Positions 1 to 12,712 of a stretch of 64,000 nucleotides of DNA are shown piece after piece. The translations under genes were made by a program, and so were the position numbers. The notes under the pieces were generated by a model. It searched no databases, was not told where the DNA came from, and worked only from the letters and a program-made list of their open reading frames with translations. The stretch's first letter is position 1; each line of letters opens with the position of its first letter. The stretch covers positions 620,001 to 684,000 of the forward strand of contig OX596342.1 of assembly GCA_951394405.1 (NCBI GenBank), written 5' to 3'. This stretch comes from Coprinellus micaceus (lineage: Eukaryota; Basidiomycota; Agaricomycetes; Agaricales; Psathyrellaceae).

Positions 1-3000
1 AGCATGCTGCACACACGAACCCCCGGACGGTCGACCTCTCTGGAGTCCAGCTGACGTTCGTGAAGGCGTCCGTCCTGTCTGACGTGTTTTCGATCGAGTG
101 GGGGTTGCGCAAGGTCGTGTTCCGGGAGTGCGATCTGGACGAACACGTATGTCGGCCGTCACCATCGCTGGCTCGCTGCTCACACCGTGCAGGTTTTGAA
201 ACCCATCCTGCATTCACTGCTCATCCCTGGGACGCTGTCGTTCATCTCGGTGGCCTCCAACAGGCGTCTCAAAACCCCTGCGTTCCGTCTGCTCGGAGCC
301 TATCTGCAGAAGGTGGGCCGATTCGCGGGTTCTTTGGCTGGAGATTGACTTTCTCCCCTCAGGCCAAAAGCCTGCAGTTCCTGGACATCTCGCAGAACCC
401 AATAGACAAGAAGTCGATTGAATACATCGTTGCGGCGCTGGCGACGGCGCCGGAACCCGGTTTAGTGTCTTTGCGAATGGACGATTGCATGCTCCGGCCA
501 GCTGTTCTGGAAGTGCTCTGTGAGTCGAACGATCCTGCAATCGCAATTTACCCTCGTTGACCTTTCTCCAGGCAGAGCGGTCAGGACCTCGTCCCTGAAG
601 AATATCTCGTTGCGTCATAACCGAATATCTGCATCAGGAGGTGTTGCACTGGCGCTTATGATCAGAGACTATCCCGACGTGGTCCCTACACCCCTATCCC
701 CAGCCCCTTCCAGCGCATTATGGACGCCCTCATCGTCTGCAGCGTCCTCACCGACATCCTCTGTTACGAACCTTCCCTTGCCCGTGCCCGCGTCACCTTT
801 AACCCCCGCCACCGGAACCTTACCACCTCCTCCACGCCATCCTCCTGTAGGTTTGCAAACCACATACACTCCTTATGTCCCCCGCGCACGTAGGGGTCGC
901 GCGACGGGGACACCCACTACTGCCACGAGTGCAGTGTCGTCGACCGGTAGCCACATGCCACTGGTTACATCGTCATCGCACGGCGGTGTCACAACTCGTC
1001 ATGGAATCCCACCAAGTCCTATTACGCCTACCCAATCCGACGGTAACCCAAGGCACGATGCTGGGCCGAGTGCAGCACTTTTGGACAAAGTCAGAGCTCT
1101 CGACTCGCTCCCCCGCCTTGGTGCTCTTCGAACGCTGGACCTCAAGGGCAACGATCTTCGAGTGAGTGCCCGAAGTATGCTTGGGCTGTCATCGGTATCT
1201 GAACCTTATTCCAGGCGGGTATCACCTATCTCGCGCAAGTGCTAAAGCGTAATCGGACACTCAAGCTTCTGAACCTGAGCGAGAACAAGCTCGACGTAAA
1301 TTGTTTGGTGATCATCGCCGAGGCACTTGTGCGTTCCTTGCCCCATGATTAGGTGCGCCAACGCTGACATTGTTGTAGAAATACAACTCATGCCTGGAGA
1401 CCCTCGACCTTAACAAGAACCCATGTTGCGGTCCAGGATTGGAAGGGGTTAGTAGAATGTGTATGTCTTTCATTGATCATTTTCGATGCTGAACATGAGC
1501 CACAGATCCAATCCCTACGAACGGCCTTCACCCTCAACACTGCTCTGAAGCGCCTATTCCTCTCATCCACTAACATGAACTCCGCAGGCGCCATCGCCCT
1601 AGCCGAGTTCCTCCCCGAATCCAACTCCCTCCTGCACCTCGACCTGACGAATAACAATCTCGACATCGCGGGTGTCATGGCTCTTTCCTCGGGGCTGAAG
1701 GCCAACCATGTCATGCGCTGCATGGATGTGAACATCCCTCCTGGGGACGAGGCATTCGCTCGGATGTGCAGGGATATCCTGAACTCGTGTATCCGAAACA
1801 CGGAGGACGCAGAGAGGAGCGCGAAGGGTACGAGTCAGGAGGGACAGGGAGGCAGGAGTGGACGTGGGTTGGGGAAGGGCGTGTGGGGTATGATCGAAGA
1901 AAGCGAGCTTGCGAAGTCTATTCGGATGGATGAGGAGAAACGGGTAAGTTGTCCAACGACCCTCATGTAATGCAACCACTCACTAGGGCACAGGTCGAAT
2001 CCGACGTCCTCATTCGCGGGCGTGCGTGTGTGACAGAGCTCTCTGAAGTCATTAGTTCCGCTGGACTCCTGAAGCCACCATCTGGGGTCTCAGAGGATAA
2101 CATGGCTACCGATATTGCTGCTAGTACCCGAAGCATCATCGGTGAGCTTGCGACGGCCATTCAAGAGTCGGAAGACCCTGTCCGGCTAGAGGAGCTGCTC
2201 GAGATCAACGACCAGCTACTAGGCCTACTCAAGAAGCTCCCAGTCGCCGGGAAAGCTAGCAAGCCGATCCTCTCTTTGACCGGGCTTGGGGTTAGCTTGA
2301 ACGGGGGTGCGCCAGAGACAAACGGTATCTTGAATGTAAACAGCGTACTACTTCCAGGTATCGCAGAAGACGATGATGGGGAGGTGGATGATACGCCGAC
2401 TACCCCCAGGGTGGACAAAGGAAAGCGTCGCGCGGATCCGGAGCCTGAGGAGATCGAGAAGGTGTTGAGCCCCGCGTTTTTGATCAGCGAGACCTCGGAG
2501 GACGAGGACGAAGATCCGGGGTATGGTACCCCACCGGAAGAGGGAGAGATCCCCGGGATACCGTCGCCTACCGATAGGTGAGTTTCCCGTCGCCGACCGG
2601 GATCGTCATAGACGATCACCTGGGATATGTTTCTTCCTCCTGCCGTGTGAGATTGGATCGCCAGCTGATGCACGATTGATTATCTAGGTCGAGAAGCTGG
2701 GTCGCGGAGGAGGGTGAAGTGTTCAGGAAGGGGCAGGTGTTGTTGGGTCCCGAAGAGATGGAGGGCGAGTACGCCGGCGAGGATTTGCGGAAAGAGGTAT
2801 ATATCTATCCCTCTCCCATCACAATCCTTCCTAACGTAACCTCTCCCCACCAGCTCCTCGAAGCTCAACTCGAGCGCCCGCCCCCTCGTCCCATCACCGA
2901 TGATTTCCTAGAAGGTGGGCCAATGCCGCCGTATGAAGACCCTATAGGTTCAGCGCCGTCCACCCCGATCATTGAGGACGCGCCGAAGCCAGCGCCGAGG

Positions 3001-3129
3001 CCATATATTTCGCGCTCGAGATCGAGTTCTGCAGCGGTTGGGGGGCCCGACAGTCCGCTTACGCCGACCCATGGATCGCCTGTGCCTGGTAGGCCCACGC
3101 CTCTGAGAACGAACTCGATAGGCTTCTAG
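1..3129 (+). CDS. Leucine-rich-repeat (RNI-like) protein, PPP1R37-like, 5' truncated
   Basis: The gene enters from the left edge, so its start lies outside the window. Spliced exons give ribonuclease-inhibitor-type leucine-rich repeats such as LQFLDISQNPIDKK, LKNISLRHNRI, LRTLDLKGNDLR, LKLLNLSENKLD and LLHLDLTNNNLD. A Ser/Thr/Pro-rich stretch encoded at about 660-1080 is looped out between two repeats. The downstream part is disordered and acidic, with EEGEIPGIPSPTDR at about 2540-2579, and the frame ends at TAG 3127-3129. Introns of 50-100 nt follow GT-AG rules, for example after LDLKGNDLR (about 1160). Repeat type and order resemble the PPP1R37 family, which binds protein phosphatase 1. That function is inferred from family resemblance only; any RNI-like scaffold would fit. 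Confidence 0.7.
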
Positions 3130-3965
3130 TTGCAGCGTAGGGATACTGGGTTGAGAGGTCCTGGTCGATGTCGACCTACGCTTGAAGCCCTTCGACCGCT
3201 CCTTCCCTATCAACTGTCCCTGGATAATGCCTCACTTTTTCCGCGGGCACTTCATGAAACACACCACTCTTCGTACATATATCCTCCTTCTTTTGGACAT
3301 TCCAACACTTCTGGGGAACCTATATATCTTTACACATACCACTTTACCTACTGCAACCTTGCTTCACGATGTCATTCAGCATGTACGGAGCTTTGCATTA
3401 TCTATTTATTCAACCAGTTGTTGTCTCCAGCTCTGTTAATCACCATTACTATCCCCTCGTTGTGCCCTGAGATGGCCGCTGATATTCTCGACAGGAACAC
3501 CCACCAGGTGGTCGGTACCAGGGCTCAACCCCGCATAATAGAAGACCGTCCACCGGCAAGCGAACTCCCGCCTTTCGGCCGAAAATAGGCGCTCGGGATG
3601 ACAGAAGGGGATTAGAGGTCCGCCCCGCCAATTGAACCGTGGGTTTCTTGAACGCGAGGTGACTCTTGAAGCACGCCAGGTTGGGTTCATCCACTGCTCT
3701 GTTCCACTCTCTCACCTCGACACTCAAGTCACCCCATAGTCTCAAGCTCACCGCCCTCGAATCCCAAAATTTCCAGCAATTTCGGTGCTGAGTACTCAGC
3801 AGACCTAGCCGAAGGCCCATCGATTGCACCCTCCTGTCCTCGGGAGTTGAACGATCGCTTCGTCTATACCCTTTAGCTTTTCCTCGAATTTTCGAGGACC
3901 CTTTTGAGTTTCTCTTTCGCCCGTGTTCAACCGAAAGCACCACCCCAACGAGAAACCAGGACCAG
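3130..3965. other. Intergenic: 3' end of LRR gene and leader of peroxiredoxin gene
   Basis: No gene is supported here. Several short open frames exist on both strands, but they lack splice-consistent extension or recognisable composition. The right part is pyrimidine-rich and probably carries the promoter and leader of the peroxiredoxin gene starting at 3966. Confidence 0.5.
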
Positions 3966-4904
3966 ATGGCGCCGCGTGGCAAAGCAACTGAAAATGCGGA
4001 CGACGGGGACCAGGTTGCCCCGAGGCGATCCACTAGGATTGCAGGTATTCCTCCGCCTGCGGGGGCCGCAGCCGCAGCCACAAAGCCAGCGCCCAAGAAG
4101 GCTGCCGCAGGCAGTTCTAAGAAACGTGTGGCGGAGGGCAGCGACGCGAAGGCCGAATCCTCTGCGAAGAAGGTGTGTTGAAGGCGTGTTTTTGAATGCG
4201 GGGGAGGACGTGCAAACTGAAGATGAGTTATTTCTGGGGTTGTAGAGTAAAACCAGCTCTCCTGCTGAAGTAACTGAAGATGCGCCTGCTGTCATTGAGA
4301 TCGGAGGTAGCTTGCCCGACTTGACTCTCAAGAATGAGAAGGGAGAGGACGTCCAAGTTGCTGACCTGGCGACCGAGAAGGGCGTCGTGTTCTTCCTGGT
4401 TCCCAAGGCCGACACTCGTAGGTCCTTCTGGCGTTCATTATTCGGTCCAGTATCTGAATTTATCCCCTGCAGCGGGATGCACGCAGCAGGCTTGTGGTTT
4501 CAGGGACATCTACCCCGACTTCTCGTCGCATGATTTCGAGGTCTACTGCCTGAGTGCAGACCTGCCCACTGCCCAGGCTAAGTGGCAGACCAAGGTGGGT
4601 TAGATCTGCATCTGTGACACTCAAAGTGCTAAATTGTTGTGCAGAAAGAGCTCCCGTATCCTCTGCTCTCGGATCCCAAGAGGACGTTCATCACTGCTCT
4701 GGGAGCAGGTGAAGGAGGCAAGACCAAGCGAAGTCACTTCATTTTCGCCAAGGGCGGCGAGCTGGTAGACAAGAAGATTCCCGTCAAGCCAGCGGATAGG
4801 TAAGCGAATCACATTTGCCTCTTGACTACCCTCGCTAACTCTCCCGACTCGATAGCCCACGGCTTGCTCTCGAGTTCATCAAGACCCTTGAGGCTGAATC
4901 TTGA
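3966..4904 (+). CDS. Peroxiredoxin, BCP/PrxQ class, Dot5-like, with basic N-terminal extension
   Basis: A thiol peroxidase that reduces hydroperoxides. Five exons are deduced: 3966-4172, 4246-4417, 4473-4594, 4645-4799 and 4856-4904. Splicing at 4417/4473 rebuilds the active site TPGCTQQACGFRD, where the first Cys is the peroxidatic residue. The second Cys, five residues on, is the expected PrxQ resolving position. The first 70 residues are Ala/Lys/Pro-rich and carry PRRSTRIAG, a basic motif that fits nuclear or chromatin localisation, as for yeast Dot5. The thioredoxin-fold domain follows from about residue 80. The start was chosen because it is the first ATG and precedes the whole basic extension. 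The same RRS-x-RI motif occurs in the chromatin-type protein at 18767. Confidence 0.9.
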
Positions 4905-5207
4905 TTAACCGCCATTTCGTCGTGTAATACTTGTCAGGCACCTTGTACTTATAGCCATGCTTCTTCCTTGCCTATTACTTCTTGGGTTTTACTGTCGCAG
5001 CAGCCACGGAAGGCCGAAATTGAATGCAAGAGGTGGAGGAGGGAACGAATTGGGAGGAGCCCCTGTCTTGGAATTACGTCATCAATTCCTTGAATATTCC
5101 GTACTCGGAGAGCACTTGAACAAGCATTCGCATTTTGCTTCCGCCCACGACGTCCCTCTCCTCCTGTACCCCTTCAGAGTCGAGTATATCTTGATAATAT
5201 CGCAAGT

Positions 5208-6241
5208 ATGGGGTCCGCGATCTCATTTCTCATAGGCGACCGACGCGACTGGCCAGATACTTGGCCACCACTCGGAGACGATGACTCGGAGGGTCCAAGC
5301 AAGACGGATACACCGCATACACCGACAGAACGCGACGTCTTCGATGTCAAGAAGACACTTTTGGACTACCTGCCTCTGGAGTTGGTCAACATCATTCTCG
5401 ACGATGCAGAATACTGGCCGGTACTGATCTGTCATAACGAGTCGACACCGGCTCGCAGCGTAGCAGCGATGTCATTCCCGCACCATATCGCTAGTTATTG
5501 CTACTTCATATCTCCCAAAATACCGGAAACCTCTGGCCTAGACGGGTCGCAGTTCAAGGTCAAAAGGATCCTCTTTCGTATCTGCAGTCGCGACCAAGGT
5601 TGGGGAGGAGATCCAGGACTTGAAGGTACGTCAGCGGCCGGCGAGCCTATGCGCTAAACGCCACTCCTTTTCAGCGGTAGTATGTATTTATTTCATGTGC
5701 TCGTTTTATCATAGATCCATACGCTGGGTCTTGGACCTGGTTCGAAGCAGCTATTATTCGGGGCCTCGGTGGAGACGACTTCGTTAATGAGCCGGACGCG
5801 GTCGCGCATCAGATTCAGGGGTCGTCAGTGCTCCCACCGGCATCCACCGCTCCCAGCGACACGTCCGACGCATCCCCTGGACCGTTCCAGGTTCCTCATC
5901 CGTTCAACCGAACAAGAGCCTGGATGCTCCAGCGGAACCTGAGAGCAAACCGAGAAGAGGCGCTGCACGAGGTTGCCTGGACGAACACCGACGACGACAG
6001 CGCCAAGGAAGATACCAACGAGGTATTGGACAAGTCGGGAACAGGCGCTGGGTACGGTTTTGTCCGCTCCCTGGAACCTGGTGACAGGATCGCGGTATAT
6101 GCGCAAGCGCAGGTGATTTTCGTTCTGGCCGAGTTGTCCACTTGACGCGTATCTGACCGGGTGCCTCTTTATTACCTCTAGTATCCTGGATGGGTCAACC
6201 ATGTCCGAGGCGTTGAGATACAGATTTTCTACTCGGCGTAG
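5208..6241 (+). CDS. Conserved basidiomycete hypothetical protein with C-terminal 'VEIQIFYSA' module
   Basis: Three exons are deduced: 5208-5625, 5715-6112 and 6182-6241. They join in phase (GAA G|AT CCA; GCG CAG|TAT CCT) and end at TAG 6239-6241. The protein is soluble and acidic, with DYLPLELVNIILDDAEYW near residue 50, which is reminiscent of an F-box-like helix. The C-terminal part reads GYGFVRSLEPGDRIAVYAQAQ then YPGWVNHVRGVEIQIFYSA. To my knowledge this ending recurs in uncharacterised agaricomycete proteins. No catalytic motif is visible and no function is assigned. Confidence 0.65.
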
Positions 6242-6344
6242 CTTCTTTTTCTTGGTGCAGATCACGAAGCTATAGTGTGCTCCACGTCGAATCACACACT
6301 GTTTCCTCTGCTTCTACCGCCGGTGGCAAGGTTCAAAGTTCTCG

Positions 6345-7101
6345 GTGTCGGAGAAGATTTCGCTCGCTCCTATGTACCCCTCCCTTTCCCTCTTTCCCTC
6401 CTCGAAAAAGGCGCCCGCGCTCTCGGTCGTTATTTTGTTATCGCGCGTCTCCGTGTTTCAAAGCTATCCAAGTGCGGCACTGTTGGATTCCAAGCTGAAT
6501 ACACCCGTTATCTCGTCGGACTGCTCGCGGTCAAGCGAGTCCATCTCACAGCCCAGCCTTTCAACATGCGCATCTTCTTGGCCCGCAGTTGTCTTCTCCG
6601 TTGACCTGGACGACGGTGGACTGGTGGTGAGTAGCCGTACGCACCGCATGGTCGCCCTATTGATATACAAAGCTATCACCATTTCTATCGTGCGAAGTTT
6701 CCTTCTATCTATTGTGACCCACGCTGACCCCGATATCAGTATGTTGTAGCATTTTTTGACCTTCCAACGAAGTGCTATTGGTAGCTCAGGATTCGATCAT
6801 CCCATGCACTGGCAAAGGTTCGAATCATCTCAATTTGCACTTGATATTGACATGGTCGTGTGCTCTCTTCTCGTAAGCCGTGATGCTGGATTTGCTGCTA
6901 ATCTACATGCTCCAGGTGGCTCGATAGCCGTATCGAAAGACACTCCAACACAGCGACATTTCCACCTCTTTCGAGATCAACTTTGTCGAAGCACGAGCTT
7001 CTTTTCAGGCACATCGCGATGCGTGGTACTTCGGTCCCAAGGTCCCTTCATCTTTGGTTGAGGTCGGTCAGACGGTCATTGGTCGCGTTCCGCCGCGATA
7101 A
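6345..7101 (+). pseudogene. Coding-like remnant or small spliced gene of unknown function
   Basis: Three stretches look like exons: one ending SWPAVVFSVDLDDGGLV before a GTGAGT donor at 6627; YVVAFFDLPTKCYW after a TATCAG acceptor at about 6739; and a segment ending FGPKVPSSLVEVGQTVIG with a stop at 7099-7101. Codon use in the last stretch looks coding. However, the intervening phases do not give one clean model, and upstream of 6500 the composition is weak. It may be a small gene or debris from a duplication of the neighbour at 5208. No family was recognised. Confidence 0.3.
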
Positions 7102-8307
7102 GCATGATATTTTTGTCGTTCCGTGCCGAGATTCTAATTTGCCTTGAGCCAACCTAGCCGCAGGCCTCGCATCCTTCTACAGCGTGTCCTGGCGCAGCTA
7201 GAATGTATGAGCGTGGTCACGAGCACCCTGTATCGAAGCTGTCGGCAAGGACACGTCAGAAAACATCTGCTACCTCAGGTCGTGTGGCCTGGCGTTCATC
7301 GCGCACGAGCCGGACGTATTCAGTCAACGCCTCAGCCCTATCTCATGATCAAGCTAGATCACAGCTTCAGCTGCGATAGAGAGGCCACGACTCGGCCGCG
7401 ACAGCTCGAGCATGAGGTTCGATTGTTCGAAGGCTCGAAGGCTCCCTCGATATGTGCCTTGTTCGCTCACGATGGGCTGCCACAAGGATCCATATTGGAT
7501 GGGAGCATCCGGTGGCGAGCGCCTCCACGAGCGCCTCCACCCAGGTCATATGTATTGCGTGTCGTGTGGGCTTGTGGGCGTTGACAGAGTTGGAGCGCCC
7601 AGAGACAACCAGAGATGCTTCCATCTGTGACCGCCCTCATGGTCGAGTGTGGGGGTGATGCCGGTGGTTGCCAAGCCCCTTTCAGTTGTTTGACTCTGTC
7701 GGTCCACTGAACACACTAGGCAACACGGCCAAATAGCGGATCGGAAAAATGCAATGAAGGTGAGTCGGGCCCACCTTTCCCCGATACCCACCTTCCGATT
7801 CACCGATCGAATACCAAATTGTTTATCCTGGGCCCTCTCCTGACAATTCCATTCATCCTTACAGGACTCCACCGATAATTCATTTCCAAAATCATCGTCC
7901 GCACCACGTGGTGGCTGTCGTTGCAATGGGTCAGCGCTTGACTGGAATAGGTGCACAGCCGAGGAGTGGGCTCTAAGGAGATGTTCGAGACGAGCATCAG
8001 CGCCAAGCCTGTGGAACTTGTGGCTTCTCCAGGTTGCGGGTATCTGAGATAGGCCAATTCCGTTAGGTGGAGCGGCTAATGGGCTTTGTGGCATGCGGTT
8101 CATCAGCTCTGATTCCGGAGGGAATTGAATCTCAGATCCACAATCTCGCTTGTACGTATCTCTTCATACCGTGTTATCTGGCTGCGTGGTACATATCTGG
8201 GTCGGGAAGCCCCAACCTAAACGCTCCTGTTGAATAAATATCAGCCTTCTTGCCGACGCTGTTTTTCCACCCTTCTCCCCCCCATTTCCTGTCCCTCCTC
8301 ACAGGCC
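7102..8307. other. Intergenic region upstream of amino acid permease
   Basis: Only unconvincing open frames are present. The last few hundred bases, pyrimidine-rich just before 8308, probably hold the permease promoter and leader. TTATCT-type GATA motifs occur (for example about 8176), which would fit nitrogen regulation, but such short motifs are common by chance. Confidence 0.4.
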
Positions 8308-10468
8308 ATGTCCGACACGAAAGAGAAGGACTTCGACTCCGCGAGCGTCGCCTCCGTCCCCAAGGGTGGCAAGGTCGAGTTCTATGACCCCTCCAAGGAG
8401 TCCATCTGGACGCGCCTCGGGCTCACGCCTGAGTCCTTCAAGCGCGCTCCTGGTACCACTGGGTACGTCGCTTCCATGGATGTCCCCTGCGCCCTCCTAA
8501 CCTTCATCTTAGTGGTCAGGTCGTCGCCGGTGCCACCAATGTCCAGGACATCGAGCGTGTCCTCGCAGATACGCCCATGCTCCAGCAGAAGATGAAGCCT
8601 CGCCACCTGACGATGATTGCTGTCGGTGAGTCGTTATGAAGCTTCCCGATGTCAACAGCGTTCTTACGGTGCTCCCAGGTGGATCCATCGGCACTGGTCT
8701 CTTCGTTGGTTCCGGATCCGCTCTTAGTCGGGGTGGTCCCGCTGGTGTCCTCATCGCCTGGATTCTCATTGGTATCATGTTGATCAACGTCACTCAGGTG
8801 CGTCTCCATGCTGGAATGGTTCTAATCGCTTTAGACTGACGCCGTGACCTCAAGGCGCTTGGTGAAATGTCCATCCTTTACCCTGTCTCTGGCGGTTTCT
8901 ACACTTTGGCTATCCGATTCTTGGACCCCTCCTTCGCTTTCGCTATGGGCTGGAACTACGTCCTCCAATGGGCTGCCGTACTACCGCTAGAAATCACAGT
9001 GGCGGGAACGACAGTCCAGTATTGGGGGACAGACGTTCTACCATTAGCAGCGTGGATAACGATCTTCTGGCTGGTCATCGGTGCGTTTGATTAATGGTAT
9101 CCACAGCGTTTTACAGCAATGCTAACCGCGTTACAGTCATTGTCAGTATCTTCGGTACACTCGGCTTTGCGGAAGAAGAATTCTGGTCGTCATGCCTCAA
9201 GCTTCTTGTGGTCATCATGTTCGTCTTCATCGGAATCGTCTGCATCTGCGGTGGCGGTCCCAAGGGTGGCGCGTACGACCACTACATCGGCGGGTCTCAC
9301 TGGAAGAGCCCCGGCGCCTTCGCCAATGGCTTCAAGGGTGTTTGCTCAGTGTTCGTCACTGCTGCCTTCGCTTTCGGTTAGTCCGTTCTCCTTGTCACGA
9401 TGCTGTTTCATCACATTAACCTCTTGATTCAGCTGGTACCGAGCTCGTCGGTTTGGCTGCCTCTGAGACGCCTAACCCCCGCGAGACCATGCCTGCTGCT
9501 GTCAAGGGTACCTTCTGGCGTATCACCATCATCTACATCACCTCCCTCACCATTATCGGTCTCCTCATCCCCTACGACGAGCCTCGTCTCCTCGGCAACA
9601 GTGGAGCTGCCGCCTCTCCCTTCGTCATCGCCCTCAAGGATGCTGGTATTAGGGGTCTCGATCACTTCGTCAACGTGACGATCTGTATCTCCGTCCTCTC
9701 CATCGGCCTATCCTGCGTCTACGCCGGATCGCGTACCCTCACCGCTCTCGCTGAGACCGGATACGCCCCCAAGATCTTCGCCTATGTTGACAAGTCGTCG
9801 CGTCCCCTGTGGTCCGTCGTCGCCATCCTCGCCTGGGCACCCCTCGCCTACATCAACGTCAAGGCCGTTGGTGATGATGTTTGTAAGTTTGTCTCGACGA
9901 CTGCCGACTTTTGAGATCTTGCTGACTTGTACTCCTTCAGTCATGTGGTTGTTGGCCCTCTCCGGTCTGTCGACCTTGTTCAGCTGGCTCTCGATCTGCT
10001 TGTGCCACATTCGCTTCCGTCGCGCTTGGAAGGTCCAGGGCCACTCCACCGAAGAGCTCCCCTTCAAGGCCCTCGGTGGTGTCTACGGCTCTTGGTTCGG
10101 TGTCATCCTCATTGCCGTCGTCCTCGTCGCCCAGTTCTACGTCGCATTGTGGCCCATCGGCGGCATGCCTGATAACGCTGGTGACGTTGCCACCAACTTC
10201 TTCTGTGAGTGTTTTTCGGTCAGCTCTTGCATAGGCTTCGTTCTGATTTCCTTGCCTTCCAGCCGCCTACCTCGCTGCCCCCGTCATGATCCTCTTCTAC
10301 GCCATCGGCTACCTCTGGAAACGAACCCTCCCTCAACGTGCACACGAAATCGACCTCGACTCGGGACGCAAGTCCTGGTTGACCGCCGAGGAGATGAACG
10401 AGTGGCGGGCAGAACGCCGCAAGGCACCTCTCTACATCCGTCTTTACCGCATACTATTCACGAATTAG
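8308..10468 (+). CDS. Amino acid permease (APC superfamily, fungal AAT/YAT type), copy 1
   Basis: A plasma-membrane proton-coupled amino acid transporter. Eight exons are deduced: 8308-8462, 8513-8625, 8679-8797, 8855-9080, 9137-9376, 9433-9882, 9941-10204 and 10263-10468. The family signature is clear: MIAVGGSIGTGLFVGSGSAL at TM1, then ALGEMSILYPVSGGF and AFAGTELVGLAASETPNPR. About 12 hydrophobic segments are visible. The cytosolic tails carry ERV-type acidic/basic residues and the C-terminus is RIYRILFTN-like (LYRILFTN). The start is the first ATG after a pyrimidine-rich leader. A convergent paralogue lies at 12713-14970, with the same intron after the APGTTG codons and an almost identical C-terminal protein segment. 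Substrate specificity cannot be read from the sequence. Confidence 0.93.
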
Positions 10469-12712
10469 AGCAAGGCCGAGTCTTCGTCAGTCTGTTTTCT
10501 CTCTACTCGCATCACATCTCCACTTCCCATTCGCATTTATCACCACATAGTACGCGGATTCCTTGTACACCCCCCATTCTTCATCCCTTTCTCAGTCGGG
10601 CACAATGTAACTAGACGAGAGTTGTAACATTACTACTAGGATACCAGATCCCACGTTTGGATTGGGGGCCAAAATATTGGCGGATTCGCGGTTACCCTCC
10701 TTGTCGACTACCATGGCATGTTGTGTCTATTTGCTTTCGGGCTGTTGTATACGATAGTTTATTATAATAACATTTCTCCAAACTCAAACTACCTTGCGAT
10801 GCTATCGTGCTGATTGAATCCTCCAACACGAACGAACCTTGTCCGACAGTGGGAGAAGGGCGAACCCGGGTATGACTTCCACAGCTCACTGAGCTCAGTT
10901 AGATTACCATTGAGAAACAATCAAACTCTGGCTGGACTCTCGTACTAGGTAACGTCACTTGGTACAGACTTGGAAAGTGACTGGGACGACGAGGGGCACG
11001 GGTTTAACGGGATATCCGAGCAATCGGGGCGTCTGGGCGGTGCACGAGGTGAATGAACAAGTGATCATGGAGAAAAGGCCGCAGCGTCTTTCGTAACATA
11101 CGCACATGAAATCCAATAGATGCCACCCCTGTTCCGAAGCTTCAGCGAGAGAGAAAACCATACTGTGCGACACCGGGTGACCAAGCCAAGGCCATGGACC
11201 ACACGGTGTATCCAACTGCTGAATGGTAAACCCCCTTTTAACTGGTGTTCGCGGCGCTCTTTAGGCTCTCGGGAATCGGTAAATGGGCGAAGGAGAAGCA
11301 GTAAAAACATTGCCATAGATTACAGGAAAGCAAACTGCCTGTGGAAACTTATGCCCGAAAACTCAGTCGGATTGGGCCCTCGCTGACGAGGGGTATGGGT
11401 CGGGCGAAATATGGCGCTCACGCGCTCTGGCCAATTGCGAGTGCTCTGACAGTCACGCGAGCGGGTTTGGGCACCAGGATAGCGAAGTTTAGGCAATGAG
11501 AATCTAATAGAATTAGCTCAGACACTGGTAGCCATCGATGTTCCGTGGCTATAATTCCTGCCTTCTAATTGAATGGAGATGGAGGGCGGGTGTAGCTGTT
11601 GACATTAAGCCCAGCCCCTACTAAATGGCGAACCCTAGCTCCCCCCGAGCCTGCGGAGCTGTGCTCAACAGCATTAGATAGGAGGTAGGGTGTGTTTCTC
11701 GATAATTCGAGATGATACAGCTTCATCGTGCGCTATTATCGCAAGCTGGCCTGGATCGGGCGCTTAATCGCTGAGCCTCGAGATCAAGCAATCTGGCCTT
11801 TGCCCAGTTCCGATTGTCCGTTCATTGGAGACAAGGGTAGACACCGCCCTCAGGATAGTTTATTTGAGCCACCTGAAGGGCGATAAAGACGATAAAGCAC
11901 AGGAACTGCGCCCCCAAAATATATCTGGAGCTCTACTTAGATCGTTTCTGGTATCCATTTCGTTCTGATGGTCCTCGGCTGTCGACAAGATATCGGCGGG
12001 TCCTGTGCGAGAGGGTTACTCCATTCGAGGCAAGCGATTCCCCAAATTGATAATCACCTGAAAGCGATACCCTGCGGCCCCTGAACAGTTAGGCGCTCGT
12101 GGCGCTTCGTGGCGCCATGGCGACTTAATATCGGGTGTCTTTCCAATCCGACGGGAGTATACCGCATGGTGCACGTCGCTACACCCACCGTAGACGTCGC
12201 CCGCGACCTTGAGGCTTGTCCTGCCTGGCTTGAGGATGATCAAGTCTTATCCACTCGCCGGTACCACTTTAGCCCACACCGACTCTGGTCAGCCGGCAAG
12301 CAACAACCAGATTGGGAATAGAAAACGAATCGACCCATCGACAGCCTGTCTCCCTGGTACCTCGATAACGATGACAGTTTGCATGGGAGCGTGCGTGCCG
12401 CTCTGGGGATGCCCACACAGCACACCCGATCGAAAAGCCATCTACGTCCCGCCGAGAGAGCCCACCCCCCACTATAGCAGCAAAGCCGATAACCGAGCAA
12501 GAGCGCCAGAAGGGTAAACCGCGAAGGCCGTCCGTCTCCCCCTCTCCCACTCCAACGGCCCCAACCTTCCAGCCCTAGGAACACCCTATCCATCTATCTT
12601 TAGACTGCTCGTCGAGTCGACAGCACTTGGCAGTTGATGGTTATCCATACGAATACGAATCCAGATCCAAATCCAAGTATACAGAAAAGGCACAGTGGAG
12701 ATCACAGAACAC
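10469..12712. other. Gap between convergent permease genes
   Basis: About 2.2 kb without a supported gene. It contains the 3' untranslated regions of both permeases and AT-rich stretches near 10740-10800. One copy of the recurrent motif TTAAGCGCCCG lies at 11757-11767 on the minus strand. Short open frames (for example 11120-11386) show no coding character. Confidence 0.5.
11757..11767 (-). repeat. TTAAGCGCCCG motif, copy 1
   Basis: One of four exact copies of this 11-mer in the window. Confidence 0.6.

Noticed and set aside
3449..4096. 215-aa minus-strand frame opposite the peroxiredoxin start
   Set aside because: No homology-like motifs and it overlaps the well-supported peroxiredoxin exon.
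6768..6841. tRNA-like stretch (GTAGCTCAGG and GGTTCGAATC with AAGTGC/GCACTT ends)
   Set aside because: The T-stem and acceptor positions do not line up with the B box, no anticodon stem forms, and the region fits an intron of a coding remnant.
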